Below the pieces are notes generated by a model. That model searched no databases and was not told the DNA's origin. It saw only the letters and a list, made by a program, of their open reading frames with translations. A program made the position numbers and the translations under genes. Positions 44,915-55,998 of a DNA stretch of 64,000 nucleotides are shown here, piece after piece. Within the stretch, counting starts at the first letter, position 1. Each line of letters opens with the position of its first letter. The stretch comes from Tupaia tana (Eukaryota > Chordata > Mammalia > Scandentia > Tupaiidae). The DNA lies in the NCBI GenBank assembly GCA_026018925.1, contig JAKSZU010000009.1, forward strand, positions 35,882,082 through 35,946,081. The letters are read 5' to 3'.

Positions 44915-45015
44915 GCCAGTGATTCTCAACATTTGGTAACAGGGCATTGGGGTTCTATAGTTAAAATTTTTCCGGGTGCTTCTCATGTGCAAATAAGATT
45001 GAAAAACACTAACCC
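44915..45015. mobile_element. MER5-like fossil, short
   Basis: ggccagtgattctcaacatt and cttctcatgtgcaaataaga, then ttgaaaaacacta. Low identity. Confidence 0.4.
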
Positions 45016-45074
45016 CAAGAGGACACTGCTGGTGTTTTACAAAATTTTAAATGATAATGAATGAGGTTTTGTTT

Positions 45075-46980
45075 GTTTGTTTAACAAGGTCTACTTTCCA
45101 TACAATAAAGTATACTGATGCTAAGCATACAGTTCAATTAATTTTAGCAAATTTAATACCTGTGTAACCATACTCCCCCATGCAAACTGATCTAATTTCT
45201 CTTATTGAAATTAGTTTTGCTTGTTCTAGCGAGCCATCTAAATGCAATCATACAGAACTCTTTTGCATCTGGCTTCTGTCACTCAGCAAAATATTTGGGA
45301 GAGTCATCCATACCATTGAGTATAGTTTGTTCCTTTTGAGTAGTATTCCATTGTACTAATTTACCACAATCTGTTTATGAAAGTTTCCATTGATGCACAT
45401 CTGTATTCTTTCTAGTTTGGGGTTTTAAAAATAAAGATGCTATGAATATAAGCATATAAGTACTTTAATGGACATGTGTTTCTATTTCTCTTAGGTAAAT
45501 ACTGAAAACATGGGTGAGTTTGTACTTAAATTTATAGGAAATGGCTAAGCTGTTTTTCAAAGTAATAGTATTGTTTCATGTTTCCCATAGTGACATATGA
45601 GAGTTCTAGTGGCTTAACATCCTTGTGAGCATTTGGTATTGGAGAGATAATTTAAATTTGAGCCATTCATGTAGGTGTAAAGTGCTATCAGATTGTGGAT
45701 TTAATTTGCAACTTCCTCGTGACAAATGCTGTTAAGCATGTTTTTTGTGTGTTTATTGTCCACTCATATGTTTTCTTTTGTGAAAGGTCTGTTGAGATCC
45801 TTTTCCCATTAAAAAAAATCAACTTCAGTTATAATTCACATAGTAAATGCACAGTAAAAGTGACCAGCTGTAAATAATTGTCAATCATGACCTCATTCAG
45901 ATATCAAGCTTTTCTTTTACCCAAAAATAGTGATATGTTGGGAAATGTTCAGCTTTTCAAGGAAAAAAGACTTGACTTTTTTTTTTTTCTCAAATCCAAG
46001 ATGTAAATACTCAAGCCAGTTTCAACCTAGCAATGATATCACTGAATGCAAAGATGGGAAAAGATACATACGATGCATATAACTGGCTTTCTCAAACTCA
46101 TATGAGCTGCTTTCAGCACATCACTGGTTCAGTAGGGTCCCTTATACTCTTTTCTAGTCAATTCTCAACTTTGACTGCAGTCCAAGGTAATAACCATTGA
46201 TCTGCTTTTTGGTATTATAGATTAGATTAGACTTTCCTTGACTTTTACATAAAAAGAATCATGGAATATGCATTCTTTTGTGTCTGTATTCTTTAAGATT
46301 GCTTGTTTATTCTATGAGAGAAAGATAGACGGGCACCATGAACAAGGTTCTCACAACATGATGCACCCTCAGCCAGCTAGGATGACAGCATATGTGTAAA
46401 TGCCTGACATGTATATGAAGACCTTGGGCTGTGAACATGAGACCTTCTATGTGGTTTTAGCATCTTGGAATGTTGTATCACTGTTGCACCACCATGGCTG
46501 GCCTTGTGTTTAGATTCTTCGCTCAGCAAAATATTTATGAGATTCATCCATGTTGTGTGTATTGAGTAATCAGGAAAATCTGACACACTTTTGCATAGAA
46601 AAATAGAAAAATATGCCATGACTTTTCCAACCTAATATTAGTAGACAGGCTGTTTTATTTTCTTTTTATTGATAAGTAATAAATTATTGTGTAGATATGC
46701 TACAGTTTTTTTTCACTATTACCTATTGTGGGACAGTTATATTGTTAATTATCTTGAATGAAGCTGCTATGAACATTTATGTACATGTATTTACATATGC
46801 ATGTTTTCATTTATCTTAGATAAATATCTAGGTATAAAATTTTAAGTCATACATAATAAGTGTATATTTAACTTCAAAGAACTGTCAAAGTCATTGTCAA
46901 AGTGTTGCATAATTTTATATCCTCACTAGCAATATATTAGAGTTAAAATTACTCCATGTATTCTCCAATACTTGGATTGT
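45075..46980 (-). mobile_element. Old L1 3'UTR sequence, antisense, probably two insertions
   Basis: Two successive passes through L1M 3'UTR motifs: 45090-45810 (gagtagtattccattgtact; gtttatgaaagtttccattg) and 45815-46980 (tcaatcatgacctcattcag; gaatgaagctgctatgaaca). A divergent SINE sits in the second. Confidence 0.72.
46294..46503 (-). mobile_element. Divergent older SINE inside L1, antisense
   Basis: ctatgagagaaagatagacg, cagccagctaggatgacagc, ccttctatgtggttttagca and head caccaccatggctggcc. The broken L1 resumes after a degraded duplication (ttgtgtctgtattctt / ttgtgtttagattctt). Confidence 0.75.
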
Positions 46981-46984
46981 CAGT

Positions 46985-48005
46985 CTTTAAAATTTAGGCA
47001 TTAGATTCAATCCACTTTCTTCATTCCCTTTCAAAAATAGTGTGAAAAGTCCTAGCTAACTTGATTAGATAAGAGAGCAAAATAAAAGGCATCCATCCAG
47101 ATAGGAAAAGTAGAAGCTATACTGTCCCTATACACAGATGATATGAGTATATACATAGAAAATCCAAAGAAATCCATGAAAAAAATCTTAGAAGTGATAA
47201 ATTGATTTAGTAAAGTCGCATGATACAAAATCAATATACAGAAATCAATAGTATTTTTATGTACCAACAATGAACTCTCTCTCAGAGAGAATACTGAAGA
47301 AAGCAATCTCATGTATAACAGCCACAAAGTGAATAAGATACCTAGGAATAAACTTAACCAAAGAGATGTAAGACCTACACAAGGAAAAGTATAAAAAATT
47401 GAAAAAAGAAATTGAGTTTGATATAAAACCAGTGAAAAGACATCTGTGTTCTTGAACTAGAAGAATCAATATAATAAAAATGTCAGTCCTACCCAAATTA
47501 ATTTACATATTCAAAGTGATTCCAGTCAAATTACTGGTGATATTCTTCACAGAAAGAAGAAAAACAATTATAGACTGTTTTAAAAAATAATTATAATAAC
47601 AATAATAATGATTGGAAAAAACATAGAAAAGATATTGAATGATGAAGTGGGGAGATTAATGTCTCTGTATTGACTGACATGCATGGTATTCCCTTTTGAA
47701 AAAGCAATGTAATACACTGTAAAATTATATGTAACCCAATGTAATATAAAGAAGATTATGATGATAATAAAAAAAAGGAGAAAAAGAAGAAAAAAATGAA
47801 AAGAATAAAGCCCAGAAAATACAGAGAAAAAAAAAAGAGAACAATTATAAAGTTTGTCTGGAATGATAAAAGATAGCTTCTCACCAAGGCAATACTATGC
47901 AAAAAGAATAAAGTGGGAGGCATCTCATTATCAAAATAATGACTAATACTTCATTATTTTAAAGTAATATATACTTAAAAATATATTACAAAGTGTTGAT
48001 GATCA
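46985..48005 (+). mobile_element. L1 ORF2 fragment spanning the reverse-transcriptase motif
   Basis: Sense L1 ORF2 with LSLYTDDMSIYIENPK near 47127-47174, the YxDD catalytic box of reverse transcriptase with T in place of the usual A. Downstream, caatctcatgtataacagcc, ggaataaacttaaccaaaga and caaaacagcatgatactggt are typical. A foreign insert interrupts it at 47573-47838. Stops throughout. Confidence 0.82.
47573..47838 (+). mobile_element. Unidentified A-tailed insertion with target-site duplication
   Basis: It splits L1 ORF2 at a point where the L1 resumes in register. A copy of acaattata lies at each junction (about 47566-47574 and 47840-47848). The insert has cattcccttttgaaaaagca-like and gtaacccaatgtaatataaa segments and a long A/G-rich tail. 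It does not match the SINE family or the L1 ends here. Confidence 0.6.
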
Positions 48006-48842
48006 AAACAGCATGATACTGGTAAATTATTGAGGTTTCGATGCTCATTTCTATCATGACTAATGATATTGAGCATTTTATTTCCATTTGTTTATTGGTC
48101 ATTCATTTTTCTTTTGAAAAATGTCTGGTCAAATATTTTGTCCAGGTTTTAATTGAGTTATTTATCTTATTAGGTGTAAAAATTTTTATATATTCTGAGT
48201 GCAAGTATTACATCAGATATAAGTATTTTCTTTCAGTCTAAGGTTTCTATTTTATTTTCTCAAGAGTATCATTCAAAGAGTAGTAGGTTTTAATTTCAAT
48301 GAAATAAGTTTATCAATTTTTTTCTGATTCATGCATTTTGGTCATATCTAAAAGATCTTTGCCTACTGTAAGATCACAAAATTTTCTTCTATGTTACCTT
48401 CTAGAATTTGTATTATTGTATCTTTTACATTTAAGACTATGACCTATTTTGAGTTACTTAACATTGTATGTGTTATGAGGTAAGAATCAAAGTACTTTTA
48501 TTCCTCTATATGGATATTATTAGTGCAGATCCATGTTTTGAAAATTCTATCCTTTCCCATTGAATTTCTCAGAGTCTTCGTAGAAAATCTATTGAATATA
48601 CATTCATGTATCTATTTATTTCTGATCTCTCTATTCTGTTCCATTAGTAAGTATTTCTATCCTCAGGCCAATGACTCACTGTCTTGATTATTTTAACTTT
48701 TATTAAAAGTCTTAAAGTTAGTGTAATTACTCATTTTTTTAAGTTATTTTCTTTTTTGAATTTTTAAATTTTTTTATACATTCTATCATATTTTTTCAAG
48801 TTATTTTCTAATCTTTTCCAAGCTGTTCAAAAACCAACTTGG

Positions 48843-49118
48843 GGGACCAGCAGTTAGCGTAATGGCTATGTCGCTGGACTCCCATGTAGTCGACCGTGGT
48901 TCGAGTCCCGGACCCGGCGGCTTAAACTCACGCCGGGCGCGTGTGCGTGCGTGCCCAAGATCCCAAGAGGAGAATGGAGGAGAAGGGATTGCGGCATGGC
49001 CATCCCCCCTGGGGGGGTGATTTCTCGCTTTCTATCTCTCTGTCTCTCTCTGTCTGTCTGGCGAGTGCACGCGCCCTATAGCAAAAACCTCTCCAAAAAA
49101 AAAAAAAAAAACAAACAA
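48843..49118 (+). mobile_element. tRNA-derived SINE, young type 1, near consensus
   Basis: gggaccagcagttagcgtaa, perfect B box GGTTCGAGTCC, ccggacccggcggcttaaac with all CpGs, ccccctgggggggtga and an A17 tail. Target-site duplication aaaaaccaacttgg at about 48829-48842 and 49119-49132. Among the best-preserved copies. Confidence 0.98.
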
Positions 49119-49872
49119 AAAAACCAACTTGGCTATACACATTAGTATTGCATTTCATTTGTTTTAGAACGATCTTCCTAAATTTTATCAAAAAAAAAAA
49201 AAGCTGCAGGACTTTTATTGAGATTGCATTGAATCTCTTTTTGGGGAAAATGGATACCTTAGAAATACTGATCTTCTGATCCAAGAATGTAGTATACTTT
49301 TTCATTTATTTAGAACTTCCTAACTTTTCCAGTAATATTTGTAGTTTGCCAAGTATAGACATTAAACTCACATTGTTACAATATCTCTGTTTTTTAAAAA
49401 AATACTATACTACTGTAAAATTTTGCAAAACTTATTTCTAATATTTTTGTTTTTTTGGTACTGTATTTTTATTTTTATTTCATTTTCTAAATGTTTTTAT
49501 CAAAATACGATTGACTTTTTATTATAACCTTTGTTAACCTCACTAATTCTGGTATTTATGTTATACACTAATTATGATTTTTCTAAGTAAATAATCATTT
49601 GAGAATTTTTTTTCTTTTTCAATCATATTTTCTACTTTTTTCCTTGCCTTATTGTACTGACTAATACATCCTCCATAGGAGTTGGAGTGTATATCCTTGC
49701 CTTTTTTCCAATCTAAAGGGAAAAGATTTTACTATTTTACATGAATTATGAAGTCTTCTGCCAATTTTTCTCTGATGGTCTTTGTCAGCTTGAGGAAGTT
49801 CCCTTCTTTTCATATTTTGCTGAGTTTTTTTTATCATAATGTATATCAAATTCTTTTAAGAATTATTTTATT

Positions 49873-50123
49873 GGGACCAGCAGTTAGCGTAATGGCTATT
49901 TCGCTGGACTCCCACGTAGTCGACTGCGGTTCGAGTCCCGGACCTGGTGGCTTAAACTCACACTGGGCGCATGTGCGTGTGTGCCCAAGATCCCGAGAGG
50001 AGAATGGAGGAGAAGGGATTGCGGTGTGGCCATCCCCCTGGGGGGTGATTTCTCGCTTTCTGTCTCTCTGTCTCTCTCTGTCTGGCGAGCGCACGCACCC
50101 TATAGCAAAAACCTCTCCAAAAA
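49873..50123 (+). mobile_element. tRNA-derived SINE, young type 1
   Basis: Intact A box and B box (GGTTCGAGTCC), catccccctggggggtgatt and short tail. Target-site duplication aattattttatt at 49861-49872 and 50124-50135 is perfect. Confidence 0.97.
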
Positions 50124-50172
50124 AATTATTTTATTTAACTTTATTAATATATTTATTTTAAATTTTACCAGA

Positions 50173-50292
50173 TAGGGCCAGAGCAGGAGAGAGAAAGAAA
50201 GTGAGAAAATAAGCCCCCAAGTTTGGGATTCAAACCATGGTTGGTCATGTGGGAATCTAGTGCCCTTAACTACCACAGCACCTGCCAGCCCC
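50173..50292 (-). mobile_element. tRNA-derived SINE, short form, antisense
   Basis: gagagagaaagaaagtgaga joins to aagcccccaagtttgggatt, then aaaccatggttggtcatgtg and head acctgccagcccc. Confidence 0.87.
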
Positions 50293-50512
50293 ATGTATAT
50301 CAAATTTTATCAAATGCCTTTTTTTGTATTTATAGGAACAATCATGTATTTTGTTTCCTTTTCCACTTAATTTGCTATTTTACATGAATTGATAATGAAA
50401 TACTGAATGATCTTGCACTTCTAGGATAAAATGTACTTGTTCCTGAAGTATTAAACCTTTCTAATTTTCTTGCTTCTATTTGCTAATATTTTATGAAGAA
50501 TTTTTATATTTA

Positions 50513-50648
50513 TTGGCCCATCCTGGTGGCACAGTCAATAACAAATTTAACTGCAGTGCTGAAAGCTGAATGGCTGACCACAGCTTAGAATCCCTGTATC
50601 AGGTTTGAAATCATGCTGGACATAAGCATGTGTCTAAGACTTCCAACC
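50513..50648 (+). mobile_element. tRNA-derived SINE, old and 3'-truncated
   Basis: ggcccatcctggtggcacag, ggctgaccacagcttagaat and atcatgctggacataagcat. Ends before the C/G centre. Confidence 0.65.
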
Positions 50649-51069
50649 TATTTATTTATTGAGACTTATATCTTCAGTTAACATATGTGAGGTTAAAAAA
50701 GTTATTTTCTAGTGTTATTGAGTGTAGTGTTCTGTCAATTATGTCCAATTTGTTAATAGTGTTATTTAGTTAATTTGTGTTTTGGTAATTTCAACTTCTA
50801 TTAGTTACTAAGACAGGGTTGCAAAATCTCCACCTAATATTGCAGATTTCTCAATTTCTCCTTTTAGTCCTCTTAGGTTTGACTTCATGTCCTTTGAAAT
50901 CTGCTATTAGGACTATACCCATTTGGGGAATTATGTTTTCTTCTTGAAGGGTCCTTTTATCACTTGTAACAGTTATAGATCTCCTGTTACATTCCTTATT
51001 TCATAACCTGCTTTGTTTGATATTAAATAGCCACTCTGGCTTCTTTTCCTTCTTTTTGGTTTTCTTTTC

Positions 51070-51149
51070 TAGGGGTACAAACCTAGGACCTTCCCATGTG
51101 GCTCCAGCATCCTGAACATTGTGTTACTATTGCACCAACACGCTGGCCA
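51070..51149 (-). mobile_element. Divergent older SINE, head fragment, antisense
   Basis: aggggtacaaacctaggacc, ttcccatgtggctccagcat and attgcaccaacacgctggcc. Only the tRNA-like head is left. Confidence 0.65.
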
Positions 51150-51154
51150 ATAAC

Positions 51155-51550
51155 TACTTTTTAAAATGAATTGAATTAGAATGAATAGAACCAAAAGTTC
51201 CGTGAGATCCATTTATCAAATACAGGATACAGGATCCAGAGACAATGACTTCCTCTTTTTATATAAACTAGATTTCAACAATTGAATACTCCTGCTTCTA
51301 CCTTCAGTGACTTACAGGCCAGGCTCAAGACAAATTCAGTAACAAATTAAATCATCAAACAATAGAATTCTGAAACTTCTAGTTCAATGTAGATAAATCC
51401 TTTACTTTGAATACTCCTGACATTAGGATAAGATGAAGTAAATCATCCAACTTATGCAAAACAGATGATCCTCTAAACTTGGTAGTACCAACACACAGTC
51501 AAAACAAGATGAAAACCATCAAAACATGGTTTAAAGAAAATAGTAAGTCT
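51155..51550. other. Unique intergenic spacer
   Basis: Nothing recognised. Confidence 0.4.
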
Positions 51551-51555
51551 CTGTT

Positions 51556-51815
51556 GGGGCCAGCAGGTGGTGTGGTGGTTAAGGTGCTGCACTCCCACAT
51601 GGGCAACTAAGGTTCAAGTCCTAGATCTGGTGGCTTAAGATTCATGCCAGGTGTGTGTATAGTATCCAAAATCCCAGCAGGAGACTGGAGGAGAAAGTTT
51701 TGGCACACGGCCATACACCCCAAGGGATGATTTCTCATTTTTCCCTTTCACTGTCTCTCTCTGTCTCTGTCCAGTGCACGCATGTGCCCTATGGAAAAAA
51801 AAAAACTTTAAAAAG
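51556..51815 (+). mobile_element. tRNA-derived SINE, middle-aged (ggggccagcaggtgg subgroup)
   Basis: ggggccagcaggtggtgtgg, ggttcaagtcctagatctgg, ccaaaatcccagcaggagac, a weak centre (acaccccaagggatg) and ccctatggaaaa. A younger SINE follows within 12 bp; the short spacer is its target site. Confidence 0.93.
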
Positions 51816-51825
51816 TTTCTGTTTG

Positions 51826-52079
51826 GAGACCAGTAGCTAGCATAATGACTATGTTGCTGGACTCCCATGTAGTTGACCGTGGTTCGAGTCCTGGACCCGG
51901 TGGCTTAAACTCACGCAAGGCATGTGTGCATGTGTGCCCAAGATCCCAAGAGGAGAATGGAGGAGAAGGGATTGTGGCGTGGCCATCCCCCCTGGGGGGT
52001 GATTTCTCGCTTTCTATCTCTCTGTCTCTCTGTCTTTCTGGCGAGCGCACGCACCCTATAGCAAAAACCTCTAAAAAAA
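51826..52079 (+). mobile_element. tRNA-derived SINE, type 1
   Basis: gagaccagtagctagcataa, B box GGTTCGAGTCC intact and catcccccctggggggtgat. Target-site duplication ttctgtttg near 51817-51825 and 52081-52089. Confidence 0.95.
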
Positions 52080-52365
52080 ATTCTGTTTGCAGATGAGCTA
52101 ATCATACACACAAACACACACACACACACAAATATATGTATATAAAAATATATAAATATATAAAACAACTCTACAGAATCCACAAAAATCTGTTAATAAA
52201 TATAGTAGAGTTGCAGAATGCAAAATAAACACTACACGAATTAGTTGTATTTCTATTCACTAACTAAAAACTATCCTCCAAAGAAACTAAGATAACAATC
52301 CTATTTACAATAGTATCAAAGAGTATAAAACTTAGGAATACATTTCACCAAAGAAGCATAGGCTA

Positions 52366-52523
52366 TGGGGCCAGCAGATGGTATGGTCATTAAGGCGCTA
52401 GACTCCTACATGTTAGACTGTGGTTTGAGAACCAGACCTGGTGGATTGCTTTCTCACTTTCTCCTCTGTCTCTCTCTCTAGCCAAATTAAAAAAATAATA
52501 TTTAATTAAATAATTCTTTTAAA
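52366..52523 (+). mobile_element. tRNA-derived SINE, short form
   Basis: ggggccagcagatggtatgg through gaaccagacctggtgga joins directly to ttgctttctcactttctcct, skipping the middle segment. Target-site duplication gaagcata at both ends. Confidence 0.9.
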
Positions 52524-52794
52524 AAGGAAGAAGCATAAGATATGTACACTGAAAATTATAAAACATTCATGAAAGAAGCCAAAGAAGATACAAATAAATG
52601 GAAAGACATCTTATGATCATGTATTAGAAGAATGAATATTGTCAAAATGCCCATAGTACCCAAGGTGATTTACAGATTCTATGCATTCCCTATCAAAATT
52701 ATCAAAATTACAATGGCCTTTTTTACAGAATGAGAAAATACAATCCTAAAATTTATATAGAACCATAAAAGACCTTGACAAGCTAAAGTAATCT

Positions 52795-53064
52795 TTTTTT
52801 TTTTTTTTTTGGAGAGGTTTTCACTATAGGGCGTGTGCGCTCACCAGACAGAGAGAGAGAGACATAGAGACAGAAAGCGAGAAATCACCCCCCGGGGGAA
52901 TGGTCACGCCGCAATCCCTTCTCCTCCATTCTCCTCTCAGGATCTTGGGCATGCACGCACACGCGCCCAGCATGAGTTTTAAGCCACTGGGTCTGGGACG
53001 TGAACCACGGTCGACTACGTGGGAGTCCAGCAACATAACCATTACGCTAACTGCTGGTTCCCCC
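52795..53064 (-). mobile_element. tRNA-derived SINE, type 2, antisense
   Basis: gagaggttttcactataggg, agacatagagacagaaagcg, gaatggtcacgcc, gttttaagcc, gggacgtgaacc and head ctgctggttcc. Target-site duplication aagctaaagtaatct at 52780-52794 and 53065-53079 is perfect. Confidence 0.97.
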
Positions 53065-53399
53065 AAGCTAAAGTAATCTTGAGTGAAAAGAATAAAACTA
53101 GAGACGTATGTTTCTGATTTCAAATTCTATTACAAAACTACTGTAATCAAAACAATATGGTACTGGAATAAAACCAGGTGTATAGACCAATGGAACACAA
53201 TAGAAAGCCCAGAAGTTAACCTATACATACAAAGTCAACTAATTTTTGACAAGGGCACCAAGAATAACAGTGTAGAAAAAACAGTCTTCAATAAATAATG
53301 CTGGGAAACCTGTATATCCACTTATAAAAGAATAAAATTGAATCTTTATTTTATGCTATTCACAAAAATAGACTCAAAGTGGATTAAAGACTTAAACAT

Positions 53400-53661
53400 G
53401 GGACCAGCAGTTAGCCTAATGGCTATGTTGTTGTATTCCCATATAGTCGACCGCAGTTTGAGTCCCAGACCCGGTGGCTTGAACTCACGCCAAGTGCGTG
53501 TGCATGCGTGCCCAAGATCCCAAGAGGAAAATGGAGGGGAAGGGATTGCGGTGTGGCCAACTCCCCCAAAGGGTAATTTCTCACTTTCTGTCTCTCTGTC
53601 TCTCTCTGTCTTTCTGGCGTGTGCACGCGCCATATAGCAAAAACCTTTAAAAAAAAGAAAA
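53400..53661 (+). mobile_element. tRNA-derived SINE, type 1
   Basis: gggaccagcagttagcctaa, ggtggcttgaactcacgcc and an altered centre (caactcccccaaagggta). Target-site duplication aagacttaaacat at 53387-53399 and 53662-53674 is perfect. Confidence 0.96.
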
Positions 53662-54107
53662 AAGACTTAAACATAAGACCTGAAACTGTCAGACAGTTAA
53701 GAAAAAAAAAAAAAAAAAAAAAAAACAGACAGAAAATCCTCCCTGATGATGGCTTATGCAATGATTTCTTGGATATGACACCAAAAGAGTGGTAGTATAC
53801 AAACAGGATTTAATGAAACTAAAATGTTTCTGCAAAACAAAGGAAACAATCAACAGAATGAAAAGGCAACCTACAAAGTGGGAGAACATATTTGCAAACT
53901 ATATATTTGATAAGCGATTAATATGTAATGAAATCTTGAGTCACCTACAACTCAATAGAAAAACCACAAGTAACCCAATTTTATAAATGGAAAAAGATCT
54001 GAATAGATATTTCTCAAAGAATATATATAAATGACCAATGTGTATATGAAAGAAAAATGCTCAACATAATTATTTGCCAGGAATATGCGAATCAAAATTG
54101 CAATGAG

Positions 54108-54371
54108 AATGTAAGCCCTGTAGTGCAGTGGCTAAGCATTGTGCATGGGTCCAAGTCTCACAAGGCCCATTTTGGGATCAAATCCTAGCTTGAAAAACTT
54201 GCTGGATGTGTTTTTGTGCAGGCCTTAATTCCTGATGGGTTGGGGAAATAGAGTAAAAAGGACTGCAGTGTGACTATTTCCCATTGAGGGAAGGGTTTTC
54301 CTTCTCTTTCTCTCTCCCTCTCTGGTGAGCACACGTTTTCTCTGCTAATAAAAAATAAAAACAAAACCATA
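54108..54371 (+). mobile_element. tRNA-derived SINE, old, inside L1
   Basis: gtaagccctgtagtgcagtg, gctaagcattgtgcatgggt, ggaaatagagtaaaaaggac, ttctctttctctctccctct and an A-rich tail. Head much diverged. Confidence 0.75.
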
Positions 54372-55289
54372 ATTAAATATCCCCCCACCTGTTAGAATGG
54401 CTGTTATTTGAAAAAAAAGTGTTGGCTAAGGTGTGGAGAAAAGGAAACTGTGCTGCATCATTGGTTGGAATGTATGTTTGTACAACCATGATGGAAAAGC
54501 AAACAGTGTTTTGTTCCTCAAAAACATTGAAAATAAAACTACCACATGGTCCATCAATCACACTTCTGAGTATATATCTAAAAGAAATGAAACATCTTAG
54601 AGAGGTATCTGTACCCCCATATTCATTGCAGCAGTATTCACAATAGCCAAAATACAAAACCAACTTAAATGTTCATTGATGGATGAATGGATAAAGAGAA
54701 ATGCAATATATACACACAATAGAATTTTATTCCACCTTTAATAATAGGAGAAAATTCTGTCATTGTGATGACATGAATGAATCCAGAGAATTTTATATTA
54801 AGTAAAATATGCCAAACACAAAAACAACAAATACTGTATGATCTCACTTATATGTGGAATATAAAATAGTCCAACTCATAGAAGCAGAGCGTATAATGGT
54901 GACTGCTAGGGGCTGGGAAAGAGGAAAATGGAGCGATGTTGTTCAAAGGGTACAAAGTTTTAATTATGCAAAATAAGTTCTGGAGATCTATGAACAACAT
55001 AGTGCCTATAGTCAATAATACTGTATCATATATTTAAAATTTTCTGAGGAGGTATGTATTAAGAGTTTTATATGTTATTACCACAAAAAAATACTAATAG
55101 TAATAATAAATGGTGTGGAAATAGTGAAGGAGTTAGGAAGTGTTGTTATATGTCTATGGCCTTGATGATAGTGATGTTTTCCCACGGGGTACAATTCTCA
55201 GACTCATTGACTCATATACACTAAATACAATATATACAACATTTCACATGTTAATCATACTGCAATAAAGTGATTAAAAAGATATACTG

Positions 55290-55543
55290 GAGGCCAGCAG
55301 GTGTCATAGTGGTTAAGGCACTGGACTTCTACATGGCTTACTGTGGTTTGAGTTCTTGACCTGGTGGCTTGAAAATCATGCTGGGTGTGTGTGCATGAGT
55401 GCCCAAGATCCCAGGAGGAGAATGGAGGAGAAGGGATTGCAGCTTGGTCATCCCCCTGGGTGGTGATTTCTCATTTCCCATCTCTCTGTCTCTATCTCTC
55501 CCTGGCGAGCACACATGCTATACGGCAAAATCCAAAAATAAAG
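55290..55543 (+). mobile_element. tRNA-derived SINE, middle-aged (ggggccagcaggtgg subgroup)
   Basis: gaggccagcaggtgtcatag, gtggtttgagttcttgacct, catccccctgggtggtgatt and tgctatacggcaaaatcc. Follows the L1 3' tail directly. Confidence 0.92.
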
Positions 55544-55544
55544 A

Positions 55545-55995
55545 ATAGTATGCTGAAAAGCTTATTTTGTGAATGATAATTTGTGTTTAGCAAATCCAAG
55601 AAATAATTCCTTTTTTCTAGATCTTATTTTAATATTCTCAAGTGTAATCATTAAGATCTTATTACTTGTAATACCTAGAGTGGTTAAAAAGAATTGGCCT
55701 GAACTGATAAAATGATAATTAGCTCTCTGTGTCATGGTATTACATTTGATTAAGGATATATTTAATTTTTTTGCAAAAATAGAACATTAAAGGGATGAAA
55801 CTCTAATTGGGAATAAATGTCTGGAAGTTTAAGTGGAAATTTCCCACAAAAGTTACATGAGAGGCAATGTTAGAAAATAAAAATCATTATCGGGGGTCAG
55901 GCATTAGTAAAAACTCATGTTTACGTATGAAAAGATCATCATAAAAGCACATCTAGGTGCACAAATCTCATGTCCATTTTCACCCTGAGTCTTGG
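55545..55995. other. Unique intergenic spacer
   Basis: AT-rich; nothing recognised. Confidence 0.4.
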
Positions 55996-55998
55996 AAT

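Larger units (their letters stand above)
48010..51060 (-). mobile_element. Old L1 ORF2, antisense, long
   Basis: From ORF2 C-terminus (gatattgagcattttatttc; gcatttt-ggtcatatctaa) leftward to N-terminal parts at the right (ggagttggagtgtatatcct; gctttgtttgatattaaata). Four SINE pieces interrupt it. It partly overlaps in content with the sense ORF2 piece to its left, so the two are separate insertions and not one inverted copy. Confidence 0.78.
52085..55285 (+). mobile_element. L1 3' half, sense, with four nested SINEs
   Basis: Continuous L1 order once the SINEs are set aside. ORF2 after the catalytic box comes first (agttgtatttctattcacta; ggatacatttcaccaaagaa), then ggtactggaataaaaccagg, gaatggataaagagaaatgc and 3'UTR (atgatctcacttatatgtgg; ctaggggctgggaaag), ending aataaagtgattaaaaag. 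Many stops; not coding. Confidence 0.87.

Noticed and set aside
46985-51060. Twin-priming (inverted) single L1 insertion
   Set aside because: The sense piece and the antisense piece both contain the region following the reverse-transcriptase motif, so they overlap in content and must be separate insertions.
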